Assembly: GCA_030537615.1 (NCBI GenBank)
Contig: JAUNVP010000017.1
Coordinates: forward strand, 1 to 55,015
From: Actinomycetaceae bacterium
Lineage (GTDB): Bacteria; Actinomycetota; Actinomycetes; Actinomycetales; Actinomycetaceae
Direction of reading: 5' to 3'
DNA: 55,015 bases
In this document: positions 9,581 to 19,367 of the stretch, piece by piece
Numbering within the stretch: the stretch's first letter is position 1
Layout of the letters: every line of letters begins with the position of its first letter
The notes under the pieces: model-generated
The model's database searches: none
What the model was told of the DNA's origin: nothing
What the model saw: the letters and a program-made list of their open reading frames with translations, nothing else
Translations under genes and position numbers: made by a program

Positions 9581-10449
9581 AACAGCGATTCTCTTGGAGG
9601 AAGTTTGGGCGGTCCTCGGGACTGCATCTCGCAGCTCTCGTTGTGACAGCGCTCTATCTTATTCCAATGCTGTACATTATCCTCGTCGCACTGACACCGA
9701 CAGGGGAGTCAACGGTCGGCCAACTTCCCAGCCATCTCGCGTGGGGTAATTTTGCGGAATCCATGCAGTCGTCAGACTTTCCGCTATTCTTTCTCAACTC
9801 GACCATTGTGACGTTAGTGTCCACAATCAGTCAGGTCATCTTATCGTGTATGGCGGGCTACGCACTCGCAAAGATGCCGATTCGCGGGAAGACCTACATC
9901 CTGTTCGGCCTGATCGCACTTCTGGTCATTCCTCCCGAGGTCATCATGGTGCCACTATTTGTCATTTTGACGCACGTGCCGATGGCCGGCGGCAATGACC
10001 TTCTTGGTGCCGGCGGCTCCGGCCTCATGGATACCTATACGGCAATGATTTTGCCGCACCTAGCATCAGCATTGGGGATTTTCCTCATGCGGCAGTTCTA
10101 TCTCGACTTACCCGACGAACTCGGCCAATCAGCGCGAGTCGACGGAGCTGGCGAATTCCGGATTTTCGCTCAGATTTACACGCCTCTCGCGTTGCCGGCA
10201 GTCTCGGTTGTTACCGTTCTTGCTTTCCAAAGTGCGTGGAATGACTTCCTCTGGCCTCTCGTGACGGTGAAGACTAATGAAATGCGTACTCTCCAACTGG
10301 GACTGGCAGTGTTCTACCAGGAGAACTCAACTCAGTGGAACCTCTTGATGGCCGCGGTGATCCTCATGACGATACCGATCATTCTGATATTCCTATACGG
10401 ACAGAGATTCTTTACTGATGGAATTTCAGCAGGTGCAGTCAAACAATGA
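9577..10449 (+). CDS. Sugar ABC transporter permease (MalG/UgpE type)
   Basis: A 290-residue partner permease with about six membrane segments and an EAA-like loop near residues 180-205 (DELGQSARVDGAGEFRIF). ATGA overlaps on both sides (9577-9580 with the MalF-type gene, 10446-10449 with the sulfatase) indicate one translationally coupled operon. The pair would form the membrane channel of the importer whose binding protein is at 7346. Confidence 0.93.
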   Translation: MKQRFSWRKFGRSSGLHLAALVVTALYLIPMLYIILVALTPTGESTVGQLPSHLAWGNFAESMQSSDFPLFFLNSTIVTLVSTISQVILSCMAGYALAKMPIRGKTYILFGLIALLVIPPEVIMVPLFVILTHVPMAGGNDLLGAGGSGLMDTYTAMILPHLASALGIFLMRQFYLDLPDELGQSARVDGAGEFRIFAQIYTPLALPAVSVVTVLAFQSAWNDFLWPLVTVKTNEMRTLQLGLAVFYQENSTQWNLLMAAVILMTIPIILIFLYGQRFFTDGISAGAVKQ

Positions 10450-11888
10450 CAGATAATCGACCGAATTTCGTTTTCATCCTCACGGATGATCAAGGACCGT
10501 GGGCGGTTCCGTGGAAAATGCCGGAACTACACATGCCCCATCTTGAACAGCTCGCCGAGGAAGGTACGGTATTTGAGAACTTCTACTGTGCCTCCCCGGT
10601 GTGCTCTCCCGCACGAGCGTCCCTCCTGACGGGAAGAATGCCGTCGGCACACGGCATTCACGACTGGTTAGTGGGAACGCGTTCGCCCGAGGCTCATCCA
10701 GACACATATCTCGATGACCTCGTGACACTCCCGTCGGTACTCGCCGGGGCGGGGTATCGGTGCGGGTTGTCAGGTAAATGGCATGTGGGTGAATCGCGGG
10801 AACCGGCTCCTGGCTTCACCGATTGGTATGCGCATCGATACGGTGGGGGGCCGTACTACGACGCCCCAATCTGGAAAGACGGGCAAGAAGCCGAAGAACC
10901 CGACTATTTGACCGATGCGATCGCAGACCATGCAATCTCCTTCCTTAAAGATGTCGACGATGAGCCTTTCTTCCTCGAGATCGCTACGACAGCTCCGCAT
11001 GATCCGTGGGATGGCAACAACCATCCCGACGACTTACTCGACCTCTATGAGCACTGTGATTTTCCGTCTGTGCCGCGCGAACCACGCCATCCGTGGACGC
11101 TTCCGCGCAAGGCTGACTTCGAGCATGCTTTCCAGGATCCGGAAACGAGTTTGCAGGGGTACTGCGCGGCGCTGTCCGGTGTCGATCGTCTCATTGGCCG
11201 AGTACGGAAAACCCTTGACGAACAGGGCAAGGCCGACCAGACCATCATTTTCTACATGGCAGATAACGGATTCTCCTGCGGCCATCACGGGGTGTGGGGG
11301 AAAGGCAATGGTACATACCCGCTGAATTTTTGGGAAAACTCTATCCGGGTACCGTTTGTCGCCTATGTTCCGCCGAAGCTGCGTGACAGTGAGCAACCGG
11401 CTCTGATCGACTCGCATGTGTCCGCAGTATCGTTCTTCCCCACAGTATGTGAACTAGCAGGGGTAGAACCTCCCGTTGATCCGCTTCGGGCGGGCACATC
11501 CTTGGCCGGGTATCTCGATGATGAATCTCCCGATCCAGAACCTGTGATCGTTTACGACGAGTACGGGGGAGGCCGGATGATCCGCTCGGGACGGTGGAAA
11601 TACATCACTCGCTTTGAAGGCCCGACTGAACTGTATGATTTGGAGACGGATCCGCAGGAGCGTAACAACCGAGCCGATGACCCGCGGGTGGCGCAGATTT
11701 GTGACGACCTCGACCGAACTTTGCGAGACTGGTTTGCTTGTCACGAGACACCACTGCACCGTGCCTTTGAGCAACCCGTGACCGGGTTCGGTCAAATACA
11801 TCCCACGTGGCGACGGGACGAAAAGACCCGGTATGTGAAACCTGGTCAGACGCTCGACGGAGTGCGAGAACGAGACAGTACTCACTAA
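10446..11888 (+). CDS. Cytoplasmic type I sulfatase (arylsulfatase/alkaline phosphatase superfamily)
   Basis: A 480-residue type I sulfatase. The start PNFVFILTDDQG carries the metal-binding Asp pair. The Cys-type motif CSPAR with Cys 53 is followed by ASLLTGR; this Cys must be converted to formylglycine for activity. KWHVG and HDPWDGN segments further along fit the active site of carbohydrate sulfatases. There is no signal peptide or membrane segment, so it should act in the cytoplasm, presumably on a sulfated sugar brought in by the importer with which it overlaps by four bases. No maturase (FGE or anSME) gene is in the window. Specificity is unknown. Confidence 0.92.
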   Translation: MTDNRPNFVFILTDDQGPWAVPWKMPELHMPHLEQLAEEGTVFENFYCASPVCSPARASLLTGRMPSAHGIHDWLVGTRSPEAHPDTYLDDLVTLPSVLAGAGYRCGLSGKWHVGESREPAPGFTDWYAHRYGGGPYYDAPIWKDGQEAEEPDYLTDAIADHAISFLKDVDDEPFFLEIATTAPHDPWDGNNHPDDLLDLYEHCDFPSVPREPRHPWTLPRKADFEHAFQDPETSLQGYCAALSGVDRLIGRVRKTLDEQGKADQTIIFYMADNGFSCGHHGVWGKGNGTYPLNFWENSIRVPFVAYVPPKLRDSEQPALIDSHVSAVSFFPTVCELAGVEPPVDPLRAGTSLAGYLDDESPDPEPVIVYDEYGGGRMIRSGRWKYITRFEGPTELYDLETDPQERNNRADDPRVAQICDDLDRTLRDWFACHETPLHRAFEQPVTGFGQIHPTWRRDEKTRYVKPGQTLDGVRERDSTH

Positions 11889-12015
11889 ACGACTCGTCCA
11901 GCGATCGTATATGGGTAGGTCAAAGGGCCCACGGATTGGTAACCTTAGTACTAGTGTGCCAACTCACGCTGCACTGACGCAGATAGATATAACAACAGAA
12001 AGTAGAGGCCAACGA

Positions 12016-14721
12016 ATGGTCAAGTACGTCTACGATTTTTCCGAGGGCGACAAGGATATGAAGGACCTGCTTGGCGGCAAGGGGGCAAACCTTGCCGAAA
12101 TGACCAAGCTGGGTCTACCAGTTCCTCCCGGATTCACCATCAGCACCGATGCCTGCCGCGCCTATTTGGACAAGGGCGAAGTTCCTGACGAACTGGCCAC
12201 TGAGGTTACCAAGCACCTACGCAATGTCGAAGACACTATCGGTCGCCGACTAGGAGATCCAAAGGATCCATTGCTCGTATCGGTTCGCTCCGGCGCAAAA
12301 TTCTCCATGCCCGGAATGATGGAAACAGTCCTCAACATCGGCCTCAACGATGAGTCTGTTGACGGTCTAGCGGAAATCGCCGAAGATGAGCGCTTTGCGT
12401 GGGATTCTTACCGTCGCCTCATCCAGATGTTTGGCAAGACCGTTCTCGGTATTGAGGGAGACGGTTTTTCTGACTCTCTCGATGAGCTCAAGGAAAAACG
12501 TGGAGTTCACTACGATCACGAACTGACTGCTGACGACCTTAAAGGCCTCGTCGAAACATTCAAACAAATTGTTAAAGAGGAAACGGGCCGCGATTTCCCG
12601 CAGGATCCACGTGAACAGCTCGACCTCGGTGTGGAAGCTGTGTTCCGCTCGTGGAACACCGAACGCGCGAAGATCTACCGTCGTCGTGAGCGCATCGCGG
12701 ACGACCTCGGAACCGCCGTGAATGTTCAGACAATGGTATTTGGCAACATGGGAGACACCTCCGGCACCGGCGTGTGCTTCACCCGCGACCCCTCCACCGG
12801 ACACTCGGGTGTTTACGGTGACTACCTGATGAACGCCCAGGGCGAGGACGTTGTCGCCGGTATCCGTAACACGGAAGCGCTGGCGACCCTTGGCGATCAC
12901 GACGAGAAGTCCTACCAGGAACTGCTTGGCATCATGCGCAAGCTGGAAACGCACTACCAGGATCTGTGCGACATCGAATTCACGATTGAGCGCGGCAAGC
13001 TGTGGATGCTCCAGACGCGCGTTGGCAAGCGTACCGCCGGCGCGGCCTTCCGTGTCGCCACCCAGCTCGTCGACGAAAAACTCATCACCAAGGACGAAGC
13101 GCTTGAGCGCGTCACCGGTGAACAGCTCACGAACCTCATGTTCCCGCAGTTTGACACCGATGCTGATCGTAAACTTCTCACCCGCGCCATGCCGGCCTCC
13201 CCGGGTGCGGCCGTGGGCGAAATCGTCCTCAACAATGCGGATGCAGAAGCCGCTGCCGCCGCGGGACGCAAGTGCATTCTCGTTCGCCGCGAAACCAACC
13301 CAGAAGACCTTCCGGGCATGGTTGCAGCGGAAGGTGTCCTCACCGCTCGCGGAGGTAAGACCTCGCACGCCGCGGTCGTTGCTCGCGGCATGGGTAAGAC
13401 TTGTGTTGTCGGCGCCGAATCTCTTGTTGTCGATGAGGAAGCCAAGACCATTACTTCCGGAGACATCACGCTCAACGCGGGTGACATCATCGCCCTCGAC
13501 GGCACCACCGGCGAAGTGTTCATTGGTGACGTTCCAGTCGTTGACTCCGTTGTCACGACATACCTGATGAAGGGCCTCGAAGCGGGCCTCGCTGCCGCCG
13601 GTGACGATGAAGAAATGAGGGAGCTTGTTGAATCGGTTGACCGGATTCTCAAGCACGCCGATTCGGTGCGTCGTCTGCGGGTTCGTGCCAACGCCGATAC
13701 CCCAGAGGATTCGCAAAATGCTCTTGAGTTCGGTTGTGAGGGAATCGGCCTGTGCCGCACCGAGCACATGTTCCTCGGCACCCGCCGCGCCCTTATCGAA
13801 CGCGTCATCCTGTCGGAGGAGGGCTCCGAAGAGCGCCAGAGCGCGCTTGATGCGCTTGAACGTCTCCAAAAGGGTGACTTCAAGAAGATGCTGCGCGTCC
13901 TCGATGGCAAGCCGATGACGGTTCGTCTCATTGACCCGCCGCTGCATGAGTTCCTCCCGGACATGACGGATCTGCAGGTGCGTGTCGAGGTTGCTAAGGC
14001 AACGACCGGCAAGCCGGATCCGAAGGATGTCAAGATGCTGGAGGCCGTGCGCCGCATGCACGAGTCGAACCCGATGCTCGGTTTGCGCGGTGTCCGTCTC
14101 GGTATCTACTTGCCGGGTCTGTTCGCCCTTCAGATTCGCGCCCTCGTTCAGGCAACGGCGGAGTTGAAGAAGGAAGGCGCAGATCCTCGTCCCGAGATTA
14201 TGGTGCCGCTGGTCGGTTCTGTCCGCGAGCTTGGCATCATTCGTGCCGAGGCCGAGAAGATCATTGCCGACGAAACTAAGGATGCCGATGTTGAACTCGA
14301 CATCCAAATCGGTTGCATGATTGAGCTTCCGCGCGCCGCTATGACCGCTGAAGATCTCGCTCGCGAATCAGACTTCTTCTCCTTTGGAACGAACGACCTT
14401 ACCCAGACGGTATGGGGCTTCTCGCGCGACGATGTCGAGGGCGTGTTCTTCCCCAAGTACATCGAAGAATCAATTTTCGGTGTATCACCGTTCGAAACCA
14501 TCGACCAACACGGTGTGGGCCGCGTCGTGCGCGAAGGCGTTAGCCGCAGTCGCTCGACTAAGCCCGACATCAAACTCGGTGTCTGTGGCGAACACGGTGG
14601 CGATCCGGAGTCGATCCACTTCTTCCACAAGACTGGACTCGATTACGTGTCGTGTTCTCCCTTCCGTGTTCCCGTCGCTCGCCTCGAAGCGGGCCGCGCC
14701 GCCGTCATGGATGAGGAATAA
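12016..14721 (+). CDS. ppdK: Pyruvate phosphate dikinase
   Basis: A 901-residue enzyme interconverting pyruvate, ATP and Pi with PEP, AMP and PPi in the cytoplasm. The N-terminal ATP-grasp part begins with the LGGKGANLAEM signature. The phospho-carrier His lies in GGKTSHAAVVARGMGK near residue 451, and the C-terminal PEP/pyruvate barrel includes the GFGTNDLTQ-like SFGTNDLTQ segment and the CGEHGGDP segment with the catalytic Cys near residue 857. ATG 12016 is preferred over an in-frame start 105 bases upstream because AGAGG is seven bases before it and homologues begin at this point. It appears monocistronic, closed by a strong terminator. Confidence 0.97.
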   Translation: MVKYVYDFSEGDKDMKDLLGGKGANLAEMTKLGLPVPPGFTISTDACRAYLDKGEVPDELATEVTKHLRNVEDTIGRRLGDPKDPLLVSVRSGAKFSMPGMMETVLNIGLNDESVDGLAEIAEDERFAWDSYRRLIQMFGKTVLGIEGDGFSDSLDELKEKRGVHYDHELTADDLKGLVETFKQIVKEETGRDFPQDPREQLDLGVEAVFRSWNTERAKIYRRRERIADDLGTAVNVQTMVFGNMGDTSGTGVCFTRDPSTGHSGVYGDYLMNAQGEDVVAGIRNTEALATLGDHDEKSYQELLGIMRKLETHYQDLCDIEFTIERGKLWMLQTRVGKRTAGAAFRVATQLVDEKLITKDEALERVTGEQLTNLMFPQFDTDADRKLLTRAMPASPGAAVGEIVLNNADAEAAAAAGRKCILVRRETNPEDLPGMVAAEGVLTARGGKTSHAAVVARGMGKTCVVGAESLVVDEEAKTITSGDITLNAGDIIALDGTTGEVFIGDVPVVDSVVTTYLMKGLEAGLAAAGDDEEMRELVESVDRILKHADSVRRLRVRANADTPEDSQNALEFGCEGIGLCRTEHMFLGTRRALIERVILSEEGSEERQSALDALERLQKGDFKKMLRVLDGKPMTVRLIDPPLHEFLPDMTDLQVRVEVAKATTGKPDPKDVKMLEAVRRMHESNPMLGLRGVRLGIYLPGLFALQIRALVQATAELKKEGADPRPEIMVPLVGSVRELGIIRAEAEKIIADETKDADVELDIQIGCMIELPRAAMTAEDLARESDFFSFGTNDLTQTVWGFSRDDVEGVFFPKYIEESIFGVSPFETIDQHGVGRVVREGVSRSRSTKPDIKLGVCGEHGGDPESIHFFHKTGLDYVSCSPFRVPVARLEAGRAAVMDEE

Positions 14722-14746
14722 CCTCTTGACAATCTGCTAATAACTG

Positions 14747-14777
14747 AAATGGGCTCACCTTCGGGTGGGCCCATTTT
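14747..14777 (+). terminator. Intrinsic terminator of ppdK
   Basis: A stem of about 12 bp (AATGGGCTCACC with GGTGGGCCCATT, one G-T pair) closed by a TTCG tetraloop is followed by TTTT. It lies 26 bp after the ppdK stop. Confidence 0.9.
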
Positions 14778-14867
14778 GGTGACTGGAATGCGAGAACGTG
14801 TGGTTTGTGACATGGCGTCGAATGTGCGCTACGAGGTTTTAGGCTCACTCTAACCGCAGATTCCAGA

Positions 14868-14916
14868 ACCGTAGACTCTGTTTGCGATTTTAGTGTTGTT
14901 AGACAGAGCCTACGGT
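14868..14916. promoter_or_regulatory. Long dyad upstream of the FAD/Fe-S dehydrogenase gene
   Basis: Arms ACCGTAGACTCTGT (14868-14881) and ACAGAGCCTACGGT (14903-14916) are complementary over 14 bp apart from one wobble position, with a 21-bp spacer. The dyad ends 53 bp before the ATG of the downstream gene. It could be an operator, an RNA hairpin or the footprint of a small mobile element; no T-run follows. The 10-mer TAGGCTCTGT in the right arm (minus strand) recurs at 54926-54935. Confidence 0.5.
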
Positions 14917-14969
14917 CTGTGGGGCGGACATCCCGGGTGAGGTTCCTTCCACCGTGGCAAGATGGGGGT

Positions 14970-17900
14970 ATGACTGCTCACGCGAGTGCGACAGAGATCG
15001 AGGGGTTTTTTCCAGATAACCCGGATGCCAATGTTCCGGTTGATCCGACCATGCGAGCACTCGCGGACGCTACGCGTGGACGTATTCGAGGTGAGCTTGA
15101 TTTCACCACTTTGACGCGCAGTATCTATTCGACCGACGCGGGGAACTACCGCATTATTCCGCAAGCAGTATTTGCTCCGGTCGATAAAGAAGACGCAGCG
15201 ATCATGCTCGAGATTTGCCGCGAACTTCGAATCCCGATTACTCCGCGAGGAGCAGGAACATCATGCGCGGGAAACGCTATTGGCCCCGGCCTCGTCATGG
15301 ACTACCACCGACATATGAATCGAGTGCTGTCCATCGATCCGAAAACGAAAACCGCAATCGTTGAACCCGGCTGTGTTGAAGGAACTCTCCAAGCTGCCGC
15401 CGCTGCCTACGGGTTGCGCTTTGGCCCAGATCCCTCGACGCAGAATCGATGCACCATCGGCGGTATGGTCGGCAATAATGCGTGCGGACCACATGCCCTC
15501 GCCTGGGGGAAGACTGCAGACAACGTCATCGCTCTGGAAGTCATTGATGGTCGAGGACGACGCTTCACTGCTGGACAAGGCAGTCTCGATCCTGTTGACG
15601 GATTGAGTGAGCTGATCGCTGCCAACCTGGCGCCAATCAGAATTGAACTCGGACGATTCTCCCGTCAAGTATCGGGCTACTCCCTTGAATATCTCACCGC
15701 GGAACACGGCAAGAATCTCGCGTCCATGCTCGTTGGCACGGAAGGCACTCTTGTGTCGGTGCTTGAGATCACCGTTCGTCTCGTTGATATTCCCAGCTCA
15801 CCTGTTCTCGTAGCCATCGGCTACCCGGATATGGTCGCTGCCGGAGCCGATGTCCCTGCTCTTATCGCGCACCACCCCCTCGCGGTTGAAGGGATGGACT
15901 CACGCCTGGTGGATGTGGTGCGTAACCACCGAGGCCCCGGTGCCGTCCCTGACTTGCCGGAAGGCGAAGGCTGGTTGATGTGCGAAATCGGGGGAGACAG
16001 TGCCGAGGACGCCCTCGAACGAGCGCGCGCTATGGCGGCCGATGCCAACTCCTCAGCTATCGCGATCTACCCACCCGGTGACGACGCTCGCCGGCTGTGG
16101 CGTATTCGAGCCGATGGTGCAGGACTCGGAGGACGTACCCCAGCCACGGTTGATGAACAGGGGAACGAACAGGGGAACCAGCAGGCATGGCCCGGATGGG
16201 AGGACGCTGCCGTTCCCCCCGAGAATCTCGGCGACTACCTGCGGGACTTCTCTGCCCTCATGCGTGAACACGGTATTGATGGCCTACTGTACGGGCACTT
16301 TGGTGACGGCTGTGTGCACGTCAGACTCGATATGCCACTGGGGTCAGAGGCCGGAGTCGGTAAATCCAAAGAGTTCCTCATTGCCGCGGCAAAGCTCCTG
16401 GGCACTTACGGTGGCTCGATGTCCGGTGAACACGGGGATGGCCGCTCCCGATCAGAGCTATTGGCCTACATGTACTCACCTGAAATACTCGAACTATTCG
16501 CCGCCGTTAAACACCTGTTCGACCCCGATAACCTCCTGAACCCCGGAGTTCTGACAGCTCCCCGCGCCCTCGTCGGAGCCGCTGGGACACATCCCGATCA
16601 CGTGGGTTTCGGCTACCGACCAGAGTTCGCCCCCGACCCGCTCGACAAGTATTTGCGCCGTCCCCAGGCGCACCGTATCCCCGCCGATGGAGGATTCGGA
16701 TTCTACGAGGACGATGGCGATTTCACCACCGCCGTTCATCGCTGTACCGGAGTTTCCAAATGTCGTGCGGATAACACTGCGGCCGGTGGGTTCATGTGCC
16801 CATCGTTCCTCGCCACCCACAATGAAGTTGATTCGACGCGAGGTCGCGCTCGAATTCTCGAAGAGATCGCCAATGGCGAACTGATCTCCACATGGGACGA
16901 TCCGCGAGTTGAGCGCGCTCTTGATCTCTGTTTGGCATGTAAGGCGTGTTCGGCAGACTGCCCGGCTGGAATCGATATGGCTAAATATCGTTCCGAAGTG
17001 TTCTTTCGTCGCTACCGTGGCACGATTCGCCCCACCTCCCACTACCTACTCGGTCGACTTCCGAAATGGACGCGGCTGTCCGCCTCAATTCCCGGTGCGG
17101 CCGCCATCGCCAACGCGATGATGAGCCTACGCCCCATTCGCGCGCTCGCATTTACCGTGGCGGGTATTGACTCGCGTCGGGCCATGCCGAAACTCCAAGG
17201 ACACCTGTTTAACCGTTGGGCGGCTAAGCACTCTGCTGCACATGTCACTCACGGTGTGCCACGAGACGATAGTGGCCGAAAATACGTGATCGTGTGGGCA
17301 GACTCATTCAGCCAGACTCTTTCAGACCGCGGGGCACGCGACCTCATCGACGTACTCGTTGCCGCCGGATACACCCCACTTCTCCCGCCTCAGGACACGT
17401 GTTGCGGCCTCACCTGGATAACAACCGGACAACTGGAGGACGCCCGAGCACACCTTGAGGATCTGCTCGAAACTCTCGCCCCATTTGCCGCTGCCGGAAT
17501 CCCCATCGTCGGTGTTGAACCGTCGTGTACCGCAGTACTGCGTGATGATTCGCTCGACCTGTTACCGGGGGACGCGCGCGCTCATCTCGTAGCCAAAGCG
17601 ACGCACACACTCGCGGAGCTACTGACTGCTCCCGGCCCGATTGGGCCCGAGAATGACGACTGGCTCCCCGATCTGTCGGGAGTTGAAATCGTCGCTCAAC
17701 CCCACTGTCACCACTATTCAGTCATGGGATGGACAGCCGATGAAACGCTCCTCGCACGCACCGGAGCAACCGTCACCAAGCTCGCCGGATGCTGCGGGCT
17801 AGCGGGGAACTTTGGCATGGAAAAAGGTCACTATGAAACGTCGGTTGCGGTAGCGAATAACAGTTTGCTGCCGGCACTTTCTGCCCATCCGAATGCGATT

Positions 17901-18023
17901 TATCTGGCCGATGGTTTTTCCTGTCGCACTCAGGCTGAGCAGCTTGCGGATCGGGAAGGAGTCCACCTGGCAACACTCCTGCGTCGTCCCCCTGAGGACA
18001 ACAATCGTGAGACACTAGACTAG
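14970..18023 (+). CDS. Fused FAD-linked oxidase / Fe-S oxidoreductase (D-2-hydroxyacid dehydrogenase type)
   Basis: A 1017-residue flavo-iron-sulfur protein. Order: FAD-binding type 4 domain (about 45-270, with PRGAGTSCAGN and GGMVGNNACGPHA segments), FAD-oxidase C-terminal domain (to about 530, with GHFGDGCVH and GEHGDGRSR), a Fer4-type cysteine region (CTGVSKC near 590, CLACKACSADCPAG near 652) and two CCG motifs (CCGLTW and CCGLAGN) towards the end. Homologues of this layout oxidise D-lactate, glycolate or D-2-hydroxyglutarate and pass electrons to the respiratory chain; the exact substrate cannot be assigned. ATG 14970 follows GGGGG and matches the domain start; an upstream in-frame GTG at 14919 seems unlikely. 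Confidence 0.9.
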   Translation: MTAHASATEIEGFFPDNPDANVPVDPTMRALADATRGRIRGELDFTTLTRSIYSTDAGNYRIIPQAVFAPVDKEDAAIMLEICRELRIPITPRGAGTSCAGNAIGPGLVMDYHRHMNRVLSIDPKTKTAIVEPGCVEGTLQAAAAAYGLRFGPDPSTQNRCTIGGMVGNNACGPHALAWGKTADNVIALEVIDGRGRRFTAGQGSLDPVDGLSELIAANLAPIRIELGRFSRQVSGYSLEYLTAEHGKNLASMLVGTEGTLVSVLEITVRLVDIPSSPVLVAIGYPDMVAAGADVPALIAHHPLAVEGMDSRLVDVVRNHRGPGAVPDLPEGEGWLMCEIGGDSAEDALERARAMAADANSSAIAIYPPGDDARRLWRIRADGAGLGGRTPATVDEQGNEQGNQQAWPGWEDAAVPPENLGDYLRDFSALMREHGIDGLLYGHFGDGCVHVRLDMPLGSEAGVGKSKEFLIAAAKLLGTYGGSMSGEHGDGRSRSELLAYMYSPEILELFAAVKHLFDPDNLLNPGVLTAPRALVGAAGTHPDHVGFGYRPEFAPDPLDKYLRRPQAHRIPADGGFGFYEDDGDFTTAVHRCTGVSKCRADNTAAGGFMCPSFLATHNEVDSTRGRARILEEIANGELISTWDDPRVERALDLCLACKACSADCPAGIDMAKYRSEVFFRRYRGTIRPTSHYLLGRLPKWTRLSASIPGAAAIANAMMSLRPIRALAFTVAGIDSRRAMPKLQGHLFNRWAAKHSAAHVTHGVPRDDSGRKYVIVWADSFSQTLSDRGARDLIDVLVAAGYTPLLPPQDTCCGLTWITTGQLEDARAHLEDLLETLAPFAAAGIPIVGVEPSCTAVLRDDSLDLLPGDARAHLVAKATHTLAELLTAPGPIGPENDDWLPDLSGVEIVAQPHCHHYSVMGWTADETLLARTGATVTKLAGCCGLAGNFGMEKGHYETSVAVANNSLLPALSAHPNAIYLADGFSCRTQAEQLADREGVHLATLLRRPPEDNNRETLD

Positions 18024-18053
18024 GACGAAACAGCGGTTAGGACGGATTGAGTT

Positions 18054-19307
18054 ATGCCCCTTTTCGAGTTCGATGATGGACGCCTCATCCCTGCACAGTT
18101 TGGCAGAAGCGTCAGTGACGGTCTCAGCGCCGACATGCTTGCGAGTATTCGCGAACAAGTACTCGAAATCGTTGGCCGCCCGCTGTTTCCGATCACCTGG
18201 CAAGATGCTGCCCCGCTCGGTTCAGGAATGGACGGAGGTGCCCCGCGTCTGACTGCGCTCGATGCATCCGGGCAAGTTGTATCCGTTGAGGTGCTTGAAG
18301 CCTTGACACCGGCGACGATGATCGACTCGCTATCTCGACTGGCTGACACTGCGGCTCTCGGGTGGAATGATCTGGCTGCGGCCTACCCCAACGGCATCCA
18401 CGGTTTTCGAATCGGTTGGGCTGAGTTCCGCGATGCGATGCCTCCTTCTCCAGCACCCGGCCCGCGCCTGATTCTCGTTGTGGGAAGTATCGACGACCAG
18501 GTTCGCCCCGCCCTTGACGTGCTTGCTTCGTCGGGAGTGGAAGTACACGAAATTTCCGTTCGTGTGATGTCGAACGGGCGTAAGTTCCTCGCGGTTGAGG
18601 CCGTTGGCCCCCGCATGTACGGCCACAATCCGAGCTTGCTTTTGGGGAATACTCCGCGGATTCCCGAGCTGACTTCGGCGGGGGTGTCGGAGCCATCATC
18701 CGGCCGTCATACGGAAGAGCCGTCTGCGTTTGAACCGTCGGATGACGCGCGGGTTACTGAAACTGAGGCTCCTTCCGACGCTTCTAGGCAAACGCAGACT
18801 GACGACTTCTCCGAGGAGGTAGCCGCCGACACACCGATTGAGCGAGAACCGCAGCCGGAACCGGAGCCAGCCGAACAAGAAGTCATCTCTGAGGCGGATG
18901 AAACGGGAACTGACGAACCTGATACGCCAGATATCGAAAAGGACGTGGACGACGAGGGAATTCCGCTTCTCAAACCGTCACCGGATGCGCTTTTTGTTAT
19001 TGCCCAGATCCTGCAGGTTGATACCCCCCTCGTGTGGCAACTGACCGAGCATGAGATTTTTCAAACAACGCTCCGAGCGGTGGGAGAAATCACCACTGAG
19101 AACTGGTCGACAGGTGACCCAACGGAAGCCGCCGCCATGCTGGTCGGATCGTCGCAGTACGACGGGTGGGACGTGTGGCATATTTCCGACTTGCACGGAC
19201 CGACGCTGAGAGAAGCACTCGAGGAGATCAACCGCGAAATCCGCGAGGAATATGAAACGGCAGGGGAACCCCGACGAGGTCGCCGCACACGAGGCCGCCG
19301 AGCCTAG
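18054..19307 (+). CDS. Conserved actinobacterial protein of unknown function
   Basis: A 417-residue soluble protein. The N-terminal domain (about 1-215) begins MPLFEFDDGRLIPAQFG and looks like a conserved actinobacterial hypothetical. A disordered acidic linker rich in Glu, Asp, Pro and Ser spans about 220-300. The C-terminal 90 residues (from PDALFVIAQ) end with an AAAMLVGSSQYDGWDVW segment that resembles the end of RAMA-type domains, which are linked to restriction and DNA-methylation proteins; that similarity is by eye and weak. The extreme C-terminus is Arg/Gly-rich. It starts 30 bp after the dehydrogenase gene. No function can be given. Confidence 0.75.
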   Translation: MPLFEFDDGRLIPAQFGRSVSDGLSADMLASIREQVLEIVGRPLFPITWQDAAPLGSGMDGGAPRLTALDASGQVVSVEVLEALTPATMIDSLSRLADTAALGWNDLAAAYPNGIHGFRIGWAEFRDAMPPSPAPGPRLILVVGSIDDQVRPALDVLASSGVEVHEISVRVMSNGRKFLAVEAVGPRMYGHNPSLLLGNTPRIPELTSAGVSEPSSGRHTEEPSAFEPSDDARVTETEAPSDASRQTQTDDFSEEVAADTPIEREPQPEPEPAEQEVISEADETGTDEPDTPDIEKDVDDEGIPLLKPSPDALFVIAQILQVDTPLVWQLTEHEIFQTTLRAVGEITTENWSTGDPTEAAAMLVGSSQYDGWDVWHISDLHGPTLREALEEINREIREEYETAGEPRRGRRTRGRRA

Positions 19308-19367
19308 CCTCCGGCCCACTCGGTGAGCAAGGTATCGAGCGCTCGGGGATTGAACTGATGTGCCGGC

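Noticed and set aside
12367-14307. Very long antisense open frames inside ppdK (also 12954-14057)
   Set aside because: They lie wholly opposite a clear pyruvate phosphate dikinase, lack recognisable domains and are explained by the codon bias of the real gene.
18054-19307. SepH cell-division protein
   Set aside because: The N-terminus does not match the SepH helix-turn-helix domain start, and no helix-turn-helix is visible.
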